From Halanaerobiales bacterium (GTDB taxonomy: Bacteria; Bacillota; Halanaerobiia; Halanaerobiales; DTU029), in assembly GCA_022360715.1 (NCBI GenBank), contig JAKSCG010000122.1:1-51969 (forward strand): a stretch of 51,969 bases of DNA, written 5' to 3'. This document shows, piece by piece, positions 16,091 to 25,375 of the stretch (position 1 is the first letter of the stretch; the number at the start of each line of letters is the position of its first letter). The position numbers were made by a program, and so were the translations under genes. Under the pieces are notes generated by a model, which was not told where the DNA came from, searched no databases, and was given only the letters and a program-made list of their open reading frames with translations.

Positions 16091-17521
16091 TTATCCCAAC
16101 CTCGCTTTTGTTTTAAGATAAGGTCCGCCGTCAGAGACCTTGACAAATTCCTTATATCCCTTACCACAGGCCCCACTGCCGAATAGTTCGAGCTGATCGG
16201 AGACCATGCTAATCGATTTCAGTAAATCAGGAACATAACCGGTCATAATTACCGGTGAGATAATTTTACCGGTAAACTCCCCATCCCTGATCTCTTTCCC
16301 GATCATCAGCATGCACTGAATTCCCCAGTTTTTGGGATCTTCCATCCCACTCATCATCCCCTCCAGCAGATATCCATATTTGAGCGAGGCGATCATATCC
16401 TCTAAGCGATCGGTCCCGGGAGCAAAAATGGTGTTGGTCATCCGGGCATAACTCTTTCTTTCAAAAGATTGCCGTTTACCGTTACCGGTCGGTGTAGTAC
16501 CTAGATATAGGGCTGACAGCAGATCCGATATTCCGCTCTTGAGGATACCCTGTTCGATCACTACTGTATCACCAGCCAGGGTTCCCTCATCATCAAAAAG
16601 GTATGAAGATACATGTTTAACGGTAGCAGCCCCATCATGCATTGTCACCAGTTTCGAGGCAATCGGTTTACCCAGATATTCTACAGCTTTAGCCCGGTTC
16701 TTAACAAACATATCCATCTCTACACCATGACCAAACGCTTCATGGGCAATTAAACCGGCCACATCCGGTGAACAGATCACATCATAGATCCCTGCTTCGA
16801 CCCTTTCAGCATCGAGTAAACTGACTGCTTTATCGATTATTTCCTGATAACCCTCGGCCAGTTCAGTCAAAATTTCTGAGCCCTTAAGTCCGGAAAAACC
16901 CTCAAAATAATACTTGGTCTGCTGATCCCGCCGTACAATCGGTACCAGATTAGCCTGACTCCAGATATAGGATTGTTCCAGGTCTTTATTAACAGAAATA
17001 AAAATTTTAGAAATATGTACTTCTTCCAGCATCACCCGAAAGTCAATTAACCGATCGGAATAAGCAAAAGCCTGCTCTTTGAGCGCCGACATCCGTTCAA
17101 TCTTAGCCTGGGGACTGAGTTCATCCGGTAAAACCTCAATCTCTCCGTAAAAACTATCGCTGATTGCTTCTTCCGCGATGACCGGATATTGATTAAACTC
17201 GATCTGTGCCGCCTGGAGTGTTTTTACGTCAGTTTGCACAACTCGCTCAATTTCGGTGATTAATTGGTCCAGCTGTTCCCGCTCAAGCTGGTTAAAGGAA
17301 TATTCGGAATAATTAATCCCATTATGTACCCGGACGACAAAACCCCTTTCCACCCAACGGGAATCATTAACTTCAATCCCGGTCCGTTGTACTTTATAAC
17401 TTTTCCCGGAAGTATCAGTTCCCAGCACCGAGACATAACCGTACTTCTCTGTTAGCTTAGTCACCAATTCTTTAATTAATGGTTTTTGTTTAAGCAAGTA
17501 TCCCGATATTTTTACCTGCAA
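16091..17521 (-). CDS. tldD: TldD metalloprotease subunit
   Basis: 476 aa, usual length for TldD. The zinc motif is H260-E-A-F-G-H265 in GLIAHEAFGHGVEMD. Other family marks are SPDVAGL just before it and FGSGACGKG near the C-terminus, which holds a conserved Cys in family members. The start is TTG at 17521 with GGGGAGGGG upstream. It forms the catalytic half of the TldD/TldE protease encoded downstream. No microcin-like precursor or maturation enzyme is nearby, so a general peptide-processing role is the default. Confidence 0.9.
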   Translation of the reverse strand: MQVKISGYLLKQKPLIKELVTKLTEKYGYVSVLGTDTSGKSYKVQRTGIEVNDSRWVERGFVVRVHNGINYSEYSFNQLEREQLDQLITEIERVVQTDVKTLQAAQIEFNQYPVIAEEAISDSFYGEIEVLPDELSPQAKIERMSALKEQAFAYSDRLIDFRVMLEEVHISKIFISVNKDLEQSYIWSQANLVPIVRRDQQTKYYFEGFSGLKGSEILTELAEGYQEIIDKAVSLLDAERVEAGIYDVICSPDVAGLIAHEAFGHGVEMDMFVKNRAKAVEYLGKPIASKLVTMHDGAATVKHVSSYLFDDEGTLAGDTVVIEQGILKSGISDLLSALYLGTTPTGNGKRQSFERKSYARMTNTIFAPGTDRLEDMIASLKYGYLLEGMMSGMEDPKNWGIQCMLMIGKEIRDGEFTGKIISPVIMTGYVPDLLKSISMVSDQLELFGSGACGKGYKEFVKVSDGGPYLKTKARLG

Positions 17522-17594
17522 CTAATTCCCCTCCCCTTCTTTTTTCTTTTCCTTTAACATATATTAGACAAAGCCCGGTTAATTCCTGCCAAAT

Positions 17595-18548
17595 CTAAGA
17601 AAATTGTTGCAAGGCTTTACCTCCCAGATAATTATATTTTTTTCCCTGTCTTGTCGCTCTTTCTTCCATCTCCCGGATAATCAGTTGATGGATCTTCCAC
17701 CAGCTGTGATCCCAGTTGGCAAAGAGGGTCCCCTCTTCCGGGGCCCTACCCAGTAAACGTTGTACCGCAATTGTCGGTGCCAGGTATTCCAAAAAGGTGA
17801 TCACCCGCTCGATATAATCCGCCAGGGAGATCATCCTTAATTCACCCCTTTGATAATCCTCACCCAGCCGGGTCCCTTCCCTGATATAAAGGGCATGTAA
17901 TTTCACATGATCAATCTTTAGAGCGGAAAGGATTTTAGCGTTTTCCTGAACATCGATCAGGGTATCACCGGGGAGGTTTAAAATAAGATGAACCCCCAGT
18001 TCAGCTTGATATGCCTTGATCGTTAGCACCGCATCAATAAACTCAGCTAAAGTGTGTCCGCGGTTGATCTCCAGTAAAGTATGATAATTAACTGTCTGCA
18101 AGCCCAGTTCAAAACTCAAATTCACCTGCGGCTTCCGCGCTTTAATTACTGACAAGAGACGACTAACATACTCCTCATTGATACAATCCGGGCGGGTTGA
18201 AATAGCTATCTCGACCAGATCATCAAGAGCAAGGGCCGCTTCGACATAGTCAATTAATTTCCCCAAAGGGAGATAGGTATTTGTATAGTTCTGGAAATAG
18301 GCAATATAATGTTCCGCTCGATATTTTTGGCCGATATATTCTTTGTTTTTTGCTAACTGTTTCCGCACCGAAAAAGTGGACGGTAAACTTTCAAAACCCG
18401 CCGCCTTTTCCCCGCAAAAAGCACAGCCGGTTTGGCCCAACAAACCGTCCCGATTGGGACAACTTAACGGCAAATTAATTGGCAATTTATAGGTTTTACC
18501 CCCATATCTTTCTTTTAAGTAACTGGAATAACGATAATAACGGTCCAT
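17595..18548 (-). CDS. mnmL: Radical SAM protein of the YtqA/YhcC family (MnmL-like)
   Basis: 317 aa. The iron-sulfur cysteines are C30, C42 and C45 (LSCPNRD...GCAFCGE), the long-spaced CX11CX2C pattern of the TIGR01212 family. FELGLQTVNYHTL and HLILNLPGDT also match. YtqA has been reported as MnmL, acting on the wobble uridine side chain (cmnm5 to nm5) before methylation by MnmM (YtqB). The YtqB-like gene is immediately upstream here: its TAG is followed directly by this ATG. This conserved ytqA-ytqB pairing makes the assignment strong. Confidence 0.85.
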   Translation of the reverse strand: MDRYYRYSSYLKERYGGKTYKLPINLPLSCPNRDGLLGQTGCAFCGEKAAGFESLPSTFSVRKQLAKNKEYIGQKYRAEHYIAYFQNYTNTYLPLGKLIDYVEAALALDDLVEIAISTRPDCINEEYVSRLLSVIKARKPQVNLSFELGLQTVNYHTLLEINRGHTLAEFIDAVLTIKAYQAELGVHLILNLPGDTLIDVQENAKILSALKIDHVKLHALYIREGTRLGEDYQRGELRMISLADYIERVITFLEYLAPTIAVQRLLGRAPEEGTLFANWDHSWWKIHQLIIREMEERATRQGKKYNYLGGKALQQFS

Positions 18549-19124
18549 CTATCCCCCTACCCTCTTTTTAACCGCCAATACCTGGGGTGGTGTTTTCTGT
18601 TGATTGAGAAAATGATAATGGAGCACATTAAATAGTTTTCCATCAAGTCCCTGTAAAAACCCGAGCAGGGTAGTTAGCTCTTCCTTGCCTCCGGGGTGCC
18701 CGGCATAGGCAACTATCACCATTAATCCACCACTTTTTAACAGTTGCAGACCGGCAACAACGGCTTTAAGTGTCGATGGACCGGTGGTAATAATCCCCTG
18801 ATCACCCCCGGGTAGATACCCCAGGTTGAAGACAATACCGTCAATTGGCTTGCTAATATAATCCCGTATTTTTTGATGGTCGTCATGGATTAGCTTAACC
18901 CTGTTTAACAGGCGACATTTCTCAAGTCGGGCCTTGGTCGTTTCAATTGCTACTTTTTGCCGATCAAAAGCAATCACCTGTCCGGTCTCCCCAATCAACT
19001 CAGCCAGAAAAAGGGTATCAAAACCGTTCCCGGCCGTAGCATCAACAACCAGTGCCCCTGCTCCAATGTGTTCTGTTAATAGTAAATGAGAAAAAGCGAC
19101 CGGCGGAGTAAAGCCTCTGCGCAT
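18549..19124 (-). CDS. mnmM: tRNA (mnm5s2U34)-methyltransferase, YtqB family
   Basis: 191-aa class I SAM methyltransferase. Motif I is VVDATAGNGFDTLFLA, motif II VIAFDRQ, and NLGYLPGGDQGI is diagnostic for the YtqB/MnmM family (PF06962). MnmM methylates nm5s2U34 to mnm5s2U34 in tRNA. ATG preceded by AGGGGGATTACTG. Directly coupled to the downstream radical SAM gene and 11 bases after the phosphatase gene stop. Confidence 0.88.
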   Translation of the reverse strand: MRRGFTPPVAFSHLLLTEHIGAGALVVDATAGNGFDTLFLAELIGETGQVIAFDRQKVAIETTKARLEKCRLLNRVKLIHDDHQKIRDYISKPIDGIVFNLGYLPGGDQGIITTGPSTLKAVVAGLQLLKSGGLMVIVAYAGHPGGKEELTTLLGFLQGLDGKLFNVLHYHFLNQQKTPPQVLAVKKRVGG

Positions 19125-19135
19125 CAGTAATCCCC

Positions 19136-19744
19136 CTAATTTAACGCTTGCTTGGCCTGTAAGACTAACTCTGCCACTTCCCTTACTGCCCCGGCTCCAC
19201 CTTTGCGGTCCGTAATATAATCGGCATTACTTTTTACTATTTCCATGCCGTCGGCCACACTACAGCCCAGGCCCACTGCCTTAATAACCTCCAGATCATT
19301 GATATCATCCCCGACAAAGCAGATTTGCTCGGCACTTACCCCGTATTTTTCCTTAATCCTCTCCAAAATCTCCATTTTATTCAGTATACCCATATGTAGT
19401 TCATCTACACCCATCTTCTCTGCTCTATTTTTAACCAGTTGCCGATCCTCGCCGGTGATAATCCCAACAATAATCCCCCGCTTTTTGAGCATATGCATAC
19501 CCATTCCGTCTTTGGTATTGAACTTTTTTAACTCATCTCCCTGTTCTGAATAAAACATGCCACCATCAGTTAATACCCCATCACTATCAGTCAAAAATAC
19601 CTTGATTTGACTGGCTTTGCTGACAATTTCCTCTTCAAGCTCATTAACTTTAGCCGAAATTACTAGATTATTATTCTTGATTTCGATCTCTAATCCACCC
19701 TTAACTCTTTCCAGTGGAATAACTGTTATAACTTCTTTTTTCAT
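19136..19744 (-). CDS. HAD phosphatase, KdsC-like
   Basis: 202 aa from the ATG at 19742-19744 (AAGGGG eight bases upstream). Residues about 47-200 are a KdsC-type HAD phosphatase: DSDGVLTDGG (nucleophile D53, acid/base D55), ITGEDRQLVKNRA, and FVGDDINDLEVIKAVG with the metal-binding aspartates. KdsC removes phosphate from KDO-8-phosphate in lipopolysaccharide synthesis; close relatives act on sialic-acid-type 9-phosphates. A 45-residue N-terminal extension (MKKEVITVIPLERV) is not part of the usual fold and is unrecognised. No kdsA, kdsB or kdsD is in the window. Confidence 0.78.
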   Translation of the reverse strand: MKKEVITVIPLERVKGGLEIEIKNNNLVISAKVNELEEEIVSKASQIKVFLTDSDGVLTDGGMFYSEQGDELKKFNTKDGMGMHMLKKRGIIVGIITGEDRQLVKNRAEKMGVDELHMGILNKMEILERIKEKYGVSAEQICFVGDDINDLEVIKAVGLGCSVADGMEIVKSNADYITDRKGGAGAVREVAELVLQAKQALN

Positions 19745-19828
19745 CTTGAACAACCCCTTATCCAGCTATTTTTGCTCGTTTTCCTTATTTAATTCCAGAT
19801 TAAACCCTTAATCCCTGCCTGGCTTTGT

Positions 19829-19870
19829 TAAAAAAATAACGGGTACCAGCTTAAAAAAACTGCGTACCCG
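19829..19870 (-). terminator. Terminator of the spore-coat pair
   Basis: CGGGTAC (19840-19846) pairs with GTACCCG (19864-19870), with CAG/CTG inside. On the minus strand it is followed by TTATTTTTTT. It lies about 40 bases past the stop of the coat gene. Confidence 0.85.
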
Positions 19871-19911
19871 CCCTCGGTAAATCTTTATATTACACTACGT
19901 CTAGGAGCACC

Positions 19912-20229
19912 TTAATACCTGGCATAATGTGCTACCGGCTGCTCAAATGGCTGATTGACCTGATGGAAAACCTGGTTTCCCATCTGTTGATAGAAATTAC
20001 TTACTCGATTAATTAACTGGTGATCAGCCGGTGCGGAAGCTAAATACCCACCAGTTCTTTCACTGATATGATATATTTCCTGTTGATCTTGTTCAGCTTG
20101 ATTCCGCATCTGAAGCAAAGTCTGACGTAGATTTTGATTACTGCACTCCAGGGCTGCTTGCGTTAAGGCCACAACATCGGTTTTAGCAGACATGAGACAA
20201 CCCACGGCAATTTGTTGATCATTCAACAT
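19912..20229 (-). CDS. Spore coat protein, CotF family
   Basis: 105 aa, probably four-helix. MLNDQQIAVGCLMSAKTDVV and QNLRQTLLQMRNQAEQDQQE match the coat protein F family (PF07875), and the tyrosine-rich tail (HYARY) fits coat proteins. ATG with AAAGGAGG. It forms a unit with the 62-aa gene upstream; such pairs of a short and a longer CotF-like protein are common in spore-forming Firmicutes. Its presence suggests the organism can, or its ancestor could, make endospores. Confidence 0.8.
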   Translation of the reverse strand: MLNDQQIAVGCLMSAKTDVVALTQAALECSNQNLRQTLLQMRNQAEQDQQEIYHISERTGGYLASAPADHQLINRVSNFYQQMGNQVFHQVNQPFEQPVAHYARY

Positions 20230-20268
20230 TATTGTTTCCTCCTTTAAAAAAATATGTTAGTATCCTTT

Positions 20269-20457
20269 TTACAGACCGATAAACTGACCTAATTTCTGCA
20301 CATTCTGGTCAGCACCCCGGGCTTTTTTTTCCAGAAAAGCCCGTAATTGCGGGTCATTCACCTGTCCGGCAAATACCCTGGCTTTATTGGCTTCTAATTG
20401 CTCGCTTCCAATTAAATGTCTTAGATTCTCCAATTCAATATTGCTGATGTGCGGCAA
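20269..20457 (-). CDS. Short CotF-like spore coat protein
   Basis: 62 aa starting at TTG (20455-20457) with AAAGGGGTGAT upstream. The two-helix sequence (SNIELENLRHLIGSEQLEAN, then RAFLEKKARGADQNVQKLGQ) resembles the small partner of CotF-type genes, which carry no enzyme motif. It is 39 bases upstream of the larger CotF-like gene in the same transcript. No clear sporulation-sigma promoter could be fixed upstream. Confidence 0.65.
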   Translation of the reverse strand: MPHISNIELENLRHLIGSEQLEANKARVFAGQVNDPQLRAFLEKKARGADQNVQKLGQFIGL

Positions 20458-20660
20458 AGAATATCACCCCTTTCTCTCCTTATTGTAGGCGATAGATTAA
20501 AAAAAATACCTTAACTTTCTGACAAAAAATACCAACTGTCACCGCGTTTTTAATCCCACCCCCCGCGGCAATTAGTTGTCGGATAAATCTAAGGGTTAAA
20601 GCAAATAATAATCAAGACCATTGCCACTATGATCGAATCTTAGCGGAAAGGGGTATTTTA

Positions 20661-22094
20661 ATGTCTTCTAAAGAAAAGGGTTTATTGGCCTGGCAGCTAA
20701 CTATGCTGGCCTTGGGTACGGTTATTGGGGGTTCCTTTTTTCTGGCATCAGCAATTGCGATCAAAGCGGCCGGTCCGGCAGTAATTATCTCCTATATCCT
20801 GGGAGGAATTCTGGTCTACTTAATCCTTTTTGCCCTTTCGGAAATGGCGGTAGCCGACCAAGCCCCCGGTTCTTTCCGCAGCTATTGTGAAGAGATGTAC
20901 GGACCGGTAGCCGGTTTTACCGTCGGCTGGGTTTACTGGACGGGATTAGTCCTGGCCATGTCCAGTGAAGCAATTGCCGTCTCCATCTTTATTAAAAACT
21001 GGCTACCCAACCTTTCTTTACCGGTGCTAGGCTCTTTGGTCATCATAGCGGTAACTGTCGTTAATCTGTGGGGTATTGATAAATTAAGCAAACTGGAGAG
21101 TGGTCTGGCCGCCATTAAGTTAATCGCTTTAGCCGGTTTTATTATCCTGGCCTTTATTCTGATAGCCGGGCTGATCCCCGGTCGCCCGTTGATCGGACTC
21201 GGGGCAGTTCGGGAGCAACCTTTTTTCCCGGCTGGTTTGGCCGGAATAGCCGGCAGTATGCTGATCGTAATCTTTACCTACGCCGGTTTTGAGGTAATTG
21301 GCCTGGCCTCCTCCGAAGCCGTTCATCCCCACCGGACAATTCCCAGGGCTATTACCTTTACAGTAATCGGACTGGTTGGACTTTATCTGTTGACTATTCT
21401 CTTAATCCTACCACTGGTCCCCACCCAAATCCTGTCTGAAGATAGCAGTCCGCTCGTCGTAGCACTGGACAGAAACGGGCTGGACTGGGCCGGAGGGGTT
21501 ATTACTATTGTCTTGATCACCGCAATTATATCAACAATGTTAGCTGCTACCTTTGGTATTGCAAGGATGGTCCAATCGCTAGCCAATGAAGGTCATGCCC
21601 CCTCCTGGATTAAAGATAAAGGAGATATCCCTTATCGGGGGATTATTTTCTCCGGTGCAGCCATGTTGGCTGCTCTGGCCCTGGGCTTTATCCTTCCCCG
21701 CCAGGTCTATCTCTTCCTGGTTAGTTCCGGTGGATTTTCTCTGCTGTTTGTCTATGTGGTGATTATGGCTACCCATTACAAGTTTCGCAAAATAAAGGGC
21801 TGTCCACCGGCCGGCAAATGCCGCTTTCCCGGTTATCCCTATACCTCCTGGCTAACTCTGGCTGTCCTGATACTGATTATCGGTAGTATGCCGCTGGTAC
21901 CGGGCCAGGGTTCCGGCTTAATTGCCGGTATATTACTGGTTGTTTTCTTTCTGAGCACATATTATTTAAAAACACTAAAGCCCCTCAGCAAAAAAAGGAT
22001 AACCACAAACCGAGCAAGGGCTGAGCTGGAGGTATCGGAAGAACTGTTCCGGGAAAAAAGGCCTGACTCCGACAAAAAAAAGACTGACTCTTAG
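20661..22094 (+). CDS. APC-family amino acid permease
   Basis: 477 aa with about 12 membrane helices. LGTVIGGSFFLASAIAIKAA (helix 1, the unwound substrate-binding GxG-type segment), SEMAVADQAPGSFRSYCEEM (helix 2-3 loop) and FTYAGFEVIGLASSEAVHPH (helix 6) are typical of amino acid/polyamine/cation antiporters. The cytoplasmic C-terminus is charged. ATG with AAGGGG. Substrate not predictable. Followed by peptidase T on the same strand, a reasonable pairing for amino acid use. Confidence 0.85.
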   Translation: MSSKEKGLLAWQLTMLALGTVIGGSFFLASAIAIKAAGPAVIISYILGGILVYLILFALSEMAVADQAPGSFRSYCEEMYGPVAGFTVGWVYWTGLVLAMSSEAIAVSIFIKNWLPNLSLPVLGSLVIIAVTVVNLWGIDKLSKLESGLAAIKLIALAGFIILAFILIAGLIPGRPLIGLGAVREQPFFPAGLAGIAGSMLIVIFTYAGFEVIGLASSEAVHPHRTIPRAITFTVIGLVGLYLLTILLILPLVPTQILSEDSSPLVVALDRNGLDWAGGVITIVLITAIISTMLAATFGIARMVQSLANEGHAPSWIKDKGDIPYRGIIFSGAAMLAALALGFILPRQVYLFLVSSGGFSLLFVYVVIMATHYKFRKIKGCPPAGKCRFPGYPYTSWLTLAVLILIIGSMPLVPGQGSGLIAGILLVVFFLSTYYLKTLKPLSKKRITTNRARAELEVSEELFREKRPDSDKKKTDS

Positions 22095-22191
22095 CGATAA
22101 TCTTTAAGCTGACTATTTCTATCTTTAAAAAAAGGAAATATAATATAAATGGTGAAGTAAAATAAAAGTCATCTTTACGGGAGGTATTTTT

Positions 22192-23421
22192 ATGTCAAGA
22201 GTAATTGAACGATTCCTACGTTATGTTCAAATCGATACCGAATCAAATGAAGAATCGAACACTATCCCCAGTACCCCGGGCCAGTTAGCCTTTGCCCGCC
22301 AACTCGGTCAAGAATTAAAAGATATCGGTTTAAAGGAGGTCACAGTTGATCAAAATGCCTATGTAATGGCTACTTTACCCGCCAATATCGAAAAAGAAAT
22401 ACCGGTACTCGGCTTTGTAGCCCATATCGATACCAGTCCCGATATGCCCGGGAGCAATGTCCGACCCTGCATTGTGACAAACTATGACGGCGGGGATATT
22501 GTCCTTAACCAGGAAAAAAATATTGTTCTTTCCCCGGGTTATTTCCCTTCTCTGAAGGCCTACGTCGGTCAGGACCTGATTACCACCGACGGAACCACCT
22601 TGCTCGGGGCCGATGATAAAGCCGGGATTGCCGAAATAGTAACCGCGGTCGAATATTTAATCAAAAACCCCGCTCTCCCCCACGGCAAGATCAGAATCGG
22701 GTTTACTCCGGACGAGGAAATCGGCCGGGGTGCTGACCACTTTGATATTGAGCAATTTGGGGCCGATCTTGCTTACACCCTGGATGGAGGTCCCCTGGGT
22801 GAACTGGAATATGAAAACTTTAATGCAGCTGCCGCCAAAATTACTATCAATGGGATCAGTGTTCATCCCGGCACCGCCAAGGGAAAAATGATAAACTCCC
22901 AGTTGATCGCCGCCGAATTAATCGGCATGCTGCCGGAGGAAGAAACTCCTGCTCATACCGAAGGTTATCAGGGCTTTTATCACCTCGTTAAGATGCAGGG
23001 AAATGTCGAGCAAACCCGACTCAATTATATTATCAGGGATTTTGAGCGGTCCGGTTTTAGCACCAGGAAAGCTGTGATCCAGGGAATTGTCGAGCAATTA
23101 AACGATAAATATGGTCAGGGAAGTGCGGTTTTGCAACTCAAGGATCAATATTACAATATGAAAGAGATCATTGAAAAAAATCAGGAAATTATTGCGATTG
23201 CCGAAGAAGCGATGAAAGATGTGGGGATCAAACCACTGATTAACCCGATCCGGGGCGGGACCGACGGAGCCAGATTCTCCTACATGGGACTACCTACCCC
23301 CAATCTCTTTACCGGAGGGCACAACTACCACGGTAAATTCGAGTATATTCCTACGATGGCAATGGAAAAGGCCGTAGAGGTTGTACTCAAGATCATTGAA
23401 CTAGCGGTTAATAAATACTAA
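22192..23421 (+). CDS. pepT: Peptidase T (tripeptide aminopeptidase)
   Basis: 409 aa, exactly the usual PepT length. Zinc ligands and catalytic residues of the M20 family are visible: H78 and D80 ([10 protein letters not shown]), D141 (LLGADDKAG), E175/E176 (TPDEEIGRG), D198 region ([19 protein letters not shown]) and a late His in [12 protein letters not shown]. PepT removes the N-terminal residue of tripeptides in the cytoplasm. It fits with the peptide-type ABC importers further along. ATG with GGGAGG. Confidence 0.95.
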   Translation: MSRVIERFLRYVQIDTESNEESNTIPSTPGQLAFARQLGQELKDIGLKEVTVDQNAYVMATLPANIEKEIPVLGFVAHIDTSPDMPGSNVRPCIVTNYDGGDIVLNQEKNIVLSPGYFPSLKAYVGQDLITTDGTTLLGADDKAGIAEIVTAVEYLIKNPALPHGKIRIGFTPDEEIGRGADHFDIEQFGADLAYTLDGGPLGELEYENFNAAAAKITINGISVHPGTAKGKMINSQLIAAELIGMLPEEETPAHTEGYQGFYHLVKMQGNVEQTRLNYIIRDFERSGFSTRKAVIQGIVEQLNDKYGQGSAVLQLKDQYYNMKEIIEKNQEIIAIAEEAMKDVGIKPLINPIRGGTDGARFSYMGLPTPNLFTGGHNYHGKFEYIPTMAMEKAVEVVLKIIELAVNKY

Positions 23422-23427
23422 TTAACC

Positions 23428-23458
23428 GAATAAGCAGGTTTAACATACCTGCTTATTC
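23428..23458. terminator. Bidirectional stem-loop between pepT and the ABC-F gene
   Basis: GAATAAGCAGG (23428-23438) and CCTGCTTATTC (23448-23458) are perfect complements with a 9-base loop. It reaches into the last codons of the convergent ABC-F gene. Both flanks have only short T-rich stretches, so termination strength is uncertain. Confidence 0.6.
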
Positions 23459-25156
23459 CAGCTTCTTTCTGGCGATCAGCTCTTGATATTCCCGATCTAA
23501 CTCCTGATATTCCGGATCAGTGGGGGAATAAAGGGATAATTGGCTGATAATCTGACTTAAACGGTTTTCCATTCTCATCTTTTCATCACGCCTTTTCCGG
23601 GCTGATTGCTCACAGTCGAACCTATTCCGGTAATCCCGGTAACCTTGCTCCAGTCTCTTGACTCTCCCCTCAGCAAAAACAATCAGCCTATCAGCTAATT
23701 TTTCCAGCAAATAGCGGTCATGGGAAACAATAATCAATGTCCCGGGGTAATCCAGGAGGGCCTTTTCCAGTTCCTCCCGGCTGGGCAAATCCAGGTTATT
23801 GGTTGGTTCATCAAGGATTAAGCAGTTACATTGCTGTAAAATAAGTCGGGCCAGTTGGAGCCTGGCTCTCTCCCCCAGGCTTAACTCGGCCAGCGGCCGC
23901 TTTAATTTAGCTTGTTCAATCCCCAACTTGACCAACAATGAGCGGGTCTCACTATTATAAAAACGGTCTCCGCCCAGGGTAGCCAGCACATTTTCACTTA
24001 AATCCAGCTCTCGCATATCCTGACTCAAATACCCGAGCTTAATGGTCGGGCTGAGCCAGACTTGCCCGTAATCAGCTCTTTCTTCCCCCAGGATAATTTT
24101 AAGCAGGGTTGTTTTCCCACAGCCGTTTTCACCCAGCAGGGCTACCCGCTCATGGTGTTGGATATAAAAAGAACTCTCTTTAAATAAAGACTGCCGGTCA
24201 AATGACTTCTCAATCCCGGTAACCTCAATCACTTTCTTCCCATGTCTTTCCGGAATTTTTAGCTGAAAGGAGATTTGCTGCTCGTCCGCCGGTCTCTTTA
24301 TACCGTCCTTTTTTTGCTTCTCCATTCTTTTTATCTTGGCTTTGACCTGTTTATCGAGCTTTTTGGCTTTAGTCCGGTAAAACTCTTTTCTGGTACTGTT
24401 TTTCTGGGCCATCTTCCTGGATTGAGCGTGGGCTTTACCAGACCAGTTATCAAGACGATTAATCTGGCTCCGTAATTTTTCCTGTTCCTTTTTCTCAACC
24501 TGAAACCGGTGCAACTGGCTTTGGTAAAACCGCTCTTTTTCTCGACGGTAAAAAGAATAATTGCCGTGATACACCTGGGTAACCCCCTGCTCCAGTTCGA
24601 TGATCCGGTCAACGGTCTGGTCCAAAAAATAACGGTCATGGGAGATCATTAAAACTGCCCCGCGAAAAGCTCGCAACTGTTCAATTAACCACTGTAAACC
24701 CCTCAAATCCAGATTATTGGTCGGCTCATCCAGAATGAGCAACTCCGGATTACTAATCCAGATCTTGGCCAGAGCCAGTTTAACCCGCTCCCCCCCACTG
24801 GAAGCCTTCAGGTGTTCTTCAGACCACCCCCCGATATTAGCCAATCCCAGTTCAGAACCGACCCTGATCAGAGTCCCCAGTTGATCGTTATCGATCCCGG
24901 TTGGATTAGCATGGTTTTCCGTATAAGCAGTTGTCTGCAAAAGATACCCAATCCGCATATTTTCCTGATGCCTGAGCAAAGTTCCTTGCTCTGCTTGCTC
25001 TTGACCGGCTAAAATATTGGCCAGGGTTGTTTTACCGGCACCATTTCGTCCGATTAGCCCGATGCGATTCCCGGCAGCAATATCCAGGTTAACATCTTTT
25101 AAAACTACCTTCTCGGCCAGTTCCTTTTTTAGTCCCCGGCAACTTAATAATAACAT
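23453..25156 (-). CDS. ABC-F ATPase, probable ribosome-protection (antibiotic resistance) type
   Basis: 567 aa from the ATG at 25154-25156. Two ATP-binding domains without membrane segments: Walker A GRNGAGKTT and GENGCGKTT, signatures SSGGERVKLAL and SLGERARLQLA, and DEPTNNLDL twice. The interdomain linker (about 190-300) is long, charged and coiled-coil, and would reach into the ribosomal exit site; a short charged C-terminal extension follows. ABC-F proteins displace drugs such as lincosamides, streptogramins A and pleuromutilins, or rescue stalled ribosomes. The upstream leader with a small coding frame and two terminator-like hairpins is typical of inducible resistance members. Substrate range not determinable. 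Confidence 0.88.
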   Translation of the reverse strand: MLLLSCRGLKKELAEKVVLKDVNLDIAAGNRIGLIGRNGAGKTTLANILAGQEQAEQGTLLRHQENMRIGYLLQTTAYTENHANPTGIDNDQLGTLIRVGSELGLANIGGWSEEHLKASSGGERVKLALAKIWISNPELLILDEPTNNLDLRGLQWLIEQLRAFRGAVLMISHDRYFLDQTVDRIIELEQGVTQVYHGNYSFYRREKERFYQSQLHRFQVEKKEQEKLRSQINRLDNWSGKAHAQSRKMAQKNSTRKEFYRTKAKKLDKQVKAKIKRMEKQKKDGIKRPADEQQISFQLKIPERHGKKVIEVTGIEKSFDRQSLFKESSFYIQHHERVALLGENGCGKTTLLKIILGEERADYGQVWLSPTIKLGYLSQDMRELDLSENVLATLGGDRFYNSETRSLLVKLGIEQAKLKRPLAELSLGERARLQLARLILQQCNCLILDEPTNNLDLPSREELEKALLDYPGTLIIVSHDRYLLEKLADRLIVFAEGRVKRLEQGYRDYRNRFDCEQSARKRRDEKMRMENRLSQIISQLSLYSPTDPEYQELDREYQELIARKKLE

Positions 25157-25188
25157 CGGAATCACCTTCTAACTTTAATTGGATTAAA

Positions 25189-25225
25189 ATAAAAAAGGCT
25201 GTGCAGAACAACGTTCTCCACAGCC
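25189..25225 (-). terminator. Attenuator terminator in front of the ABC-F gene
   Basis: On the minus strand: GGCTGTG, AGAAC, GTT loop, GTTCT, CACAGCC (25197-25225), a stem of 12 pairs with one G-G mismatch, followed by TTTTTT (25191-25196). It stands 33 bases before the start codon and inside the leader, so it would cut off transcription before the gene unless an alternative structure forms. Confidence 0.85.
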
Positions 25226-25242
25226 ATAAAAAGCAACAATAA

Positions 25243-25267
25243 AATGCCATGCTGAAAACATGACATT
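25243..25267 (-). promoter_or_regulatory. Leader hairpin between the two terminators
   Basis: AATGCCATG (25243-25251) pairs with CATGACATT (25259-25267) with one mismatch that is a wobble on the RNA strand. It lies just 5' of the attenuator terminator in the ABC-F leader and may compete with neighbouring structures. Confidence 0.5.
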
Positions 25268-25320
25268 TAATATTATAAAATGATTTAATTAACAGAAGAA
25301 TGCTCATGTGTTCTTAACCG

Positions 25321-25360
25321 AAAAAGTCTAAAATAGGGCAGATCTATCCCCCGCTATTTT
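25321..25360 (-). terminator. First terminator-like hairpin of the ABC-F leader
   Basis: AAAATAG (25330-25336) pairs with CTATTTT (25354-25360), with an inner GGG-AGA/TCT-CCC stem and a two-base bulge. On the minus strand it is followed by AGACTTTTT (25321-25329). It starts about 15 bases after the leader peptide stop, the expected distance for control by a ribosome on the leader. Confidence 0.65.
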
Positions 25361-25375
25361 AAACAATATTTTGTT

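Noticed and set aside
25089-25307. 72-codon minus-strand frame running through the ABC-F attenuator, considered as the leader peptide
   Set aside because: It has no good ribosome binding site and overlaps the ABC-F start in another frame. The 9-codon frame at 25376-25405 has AAGGAGG at ideal distance.
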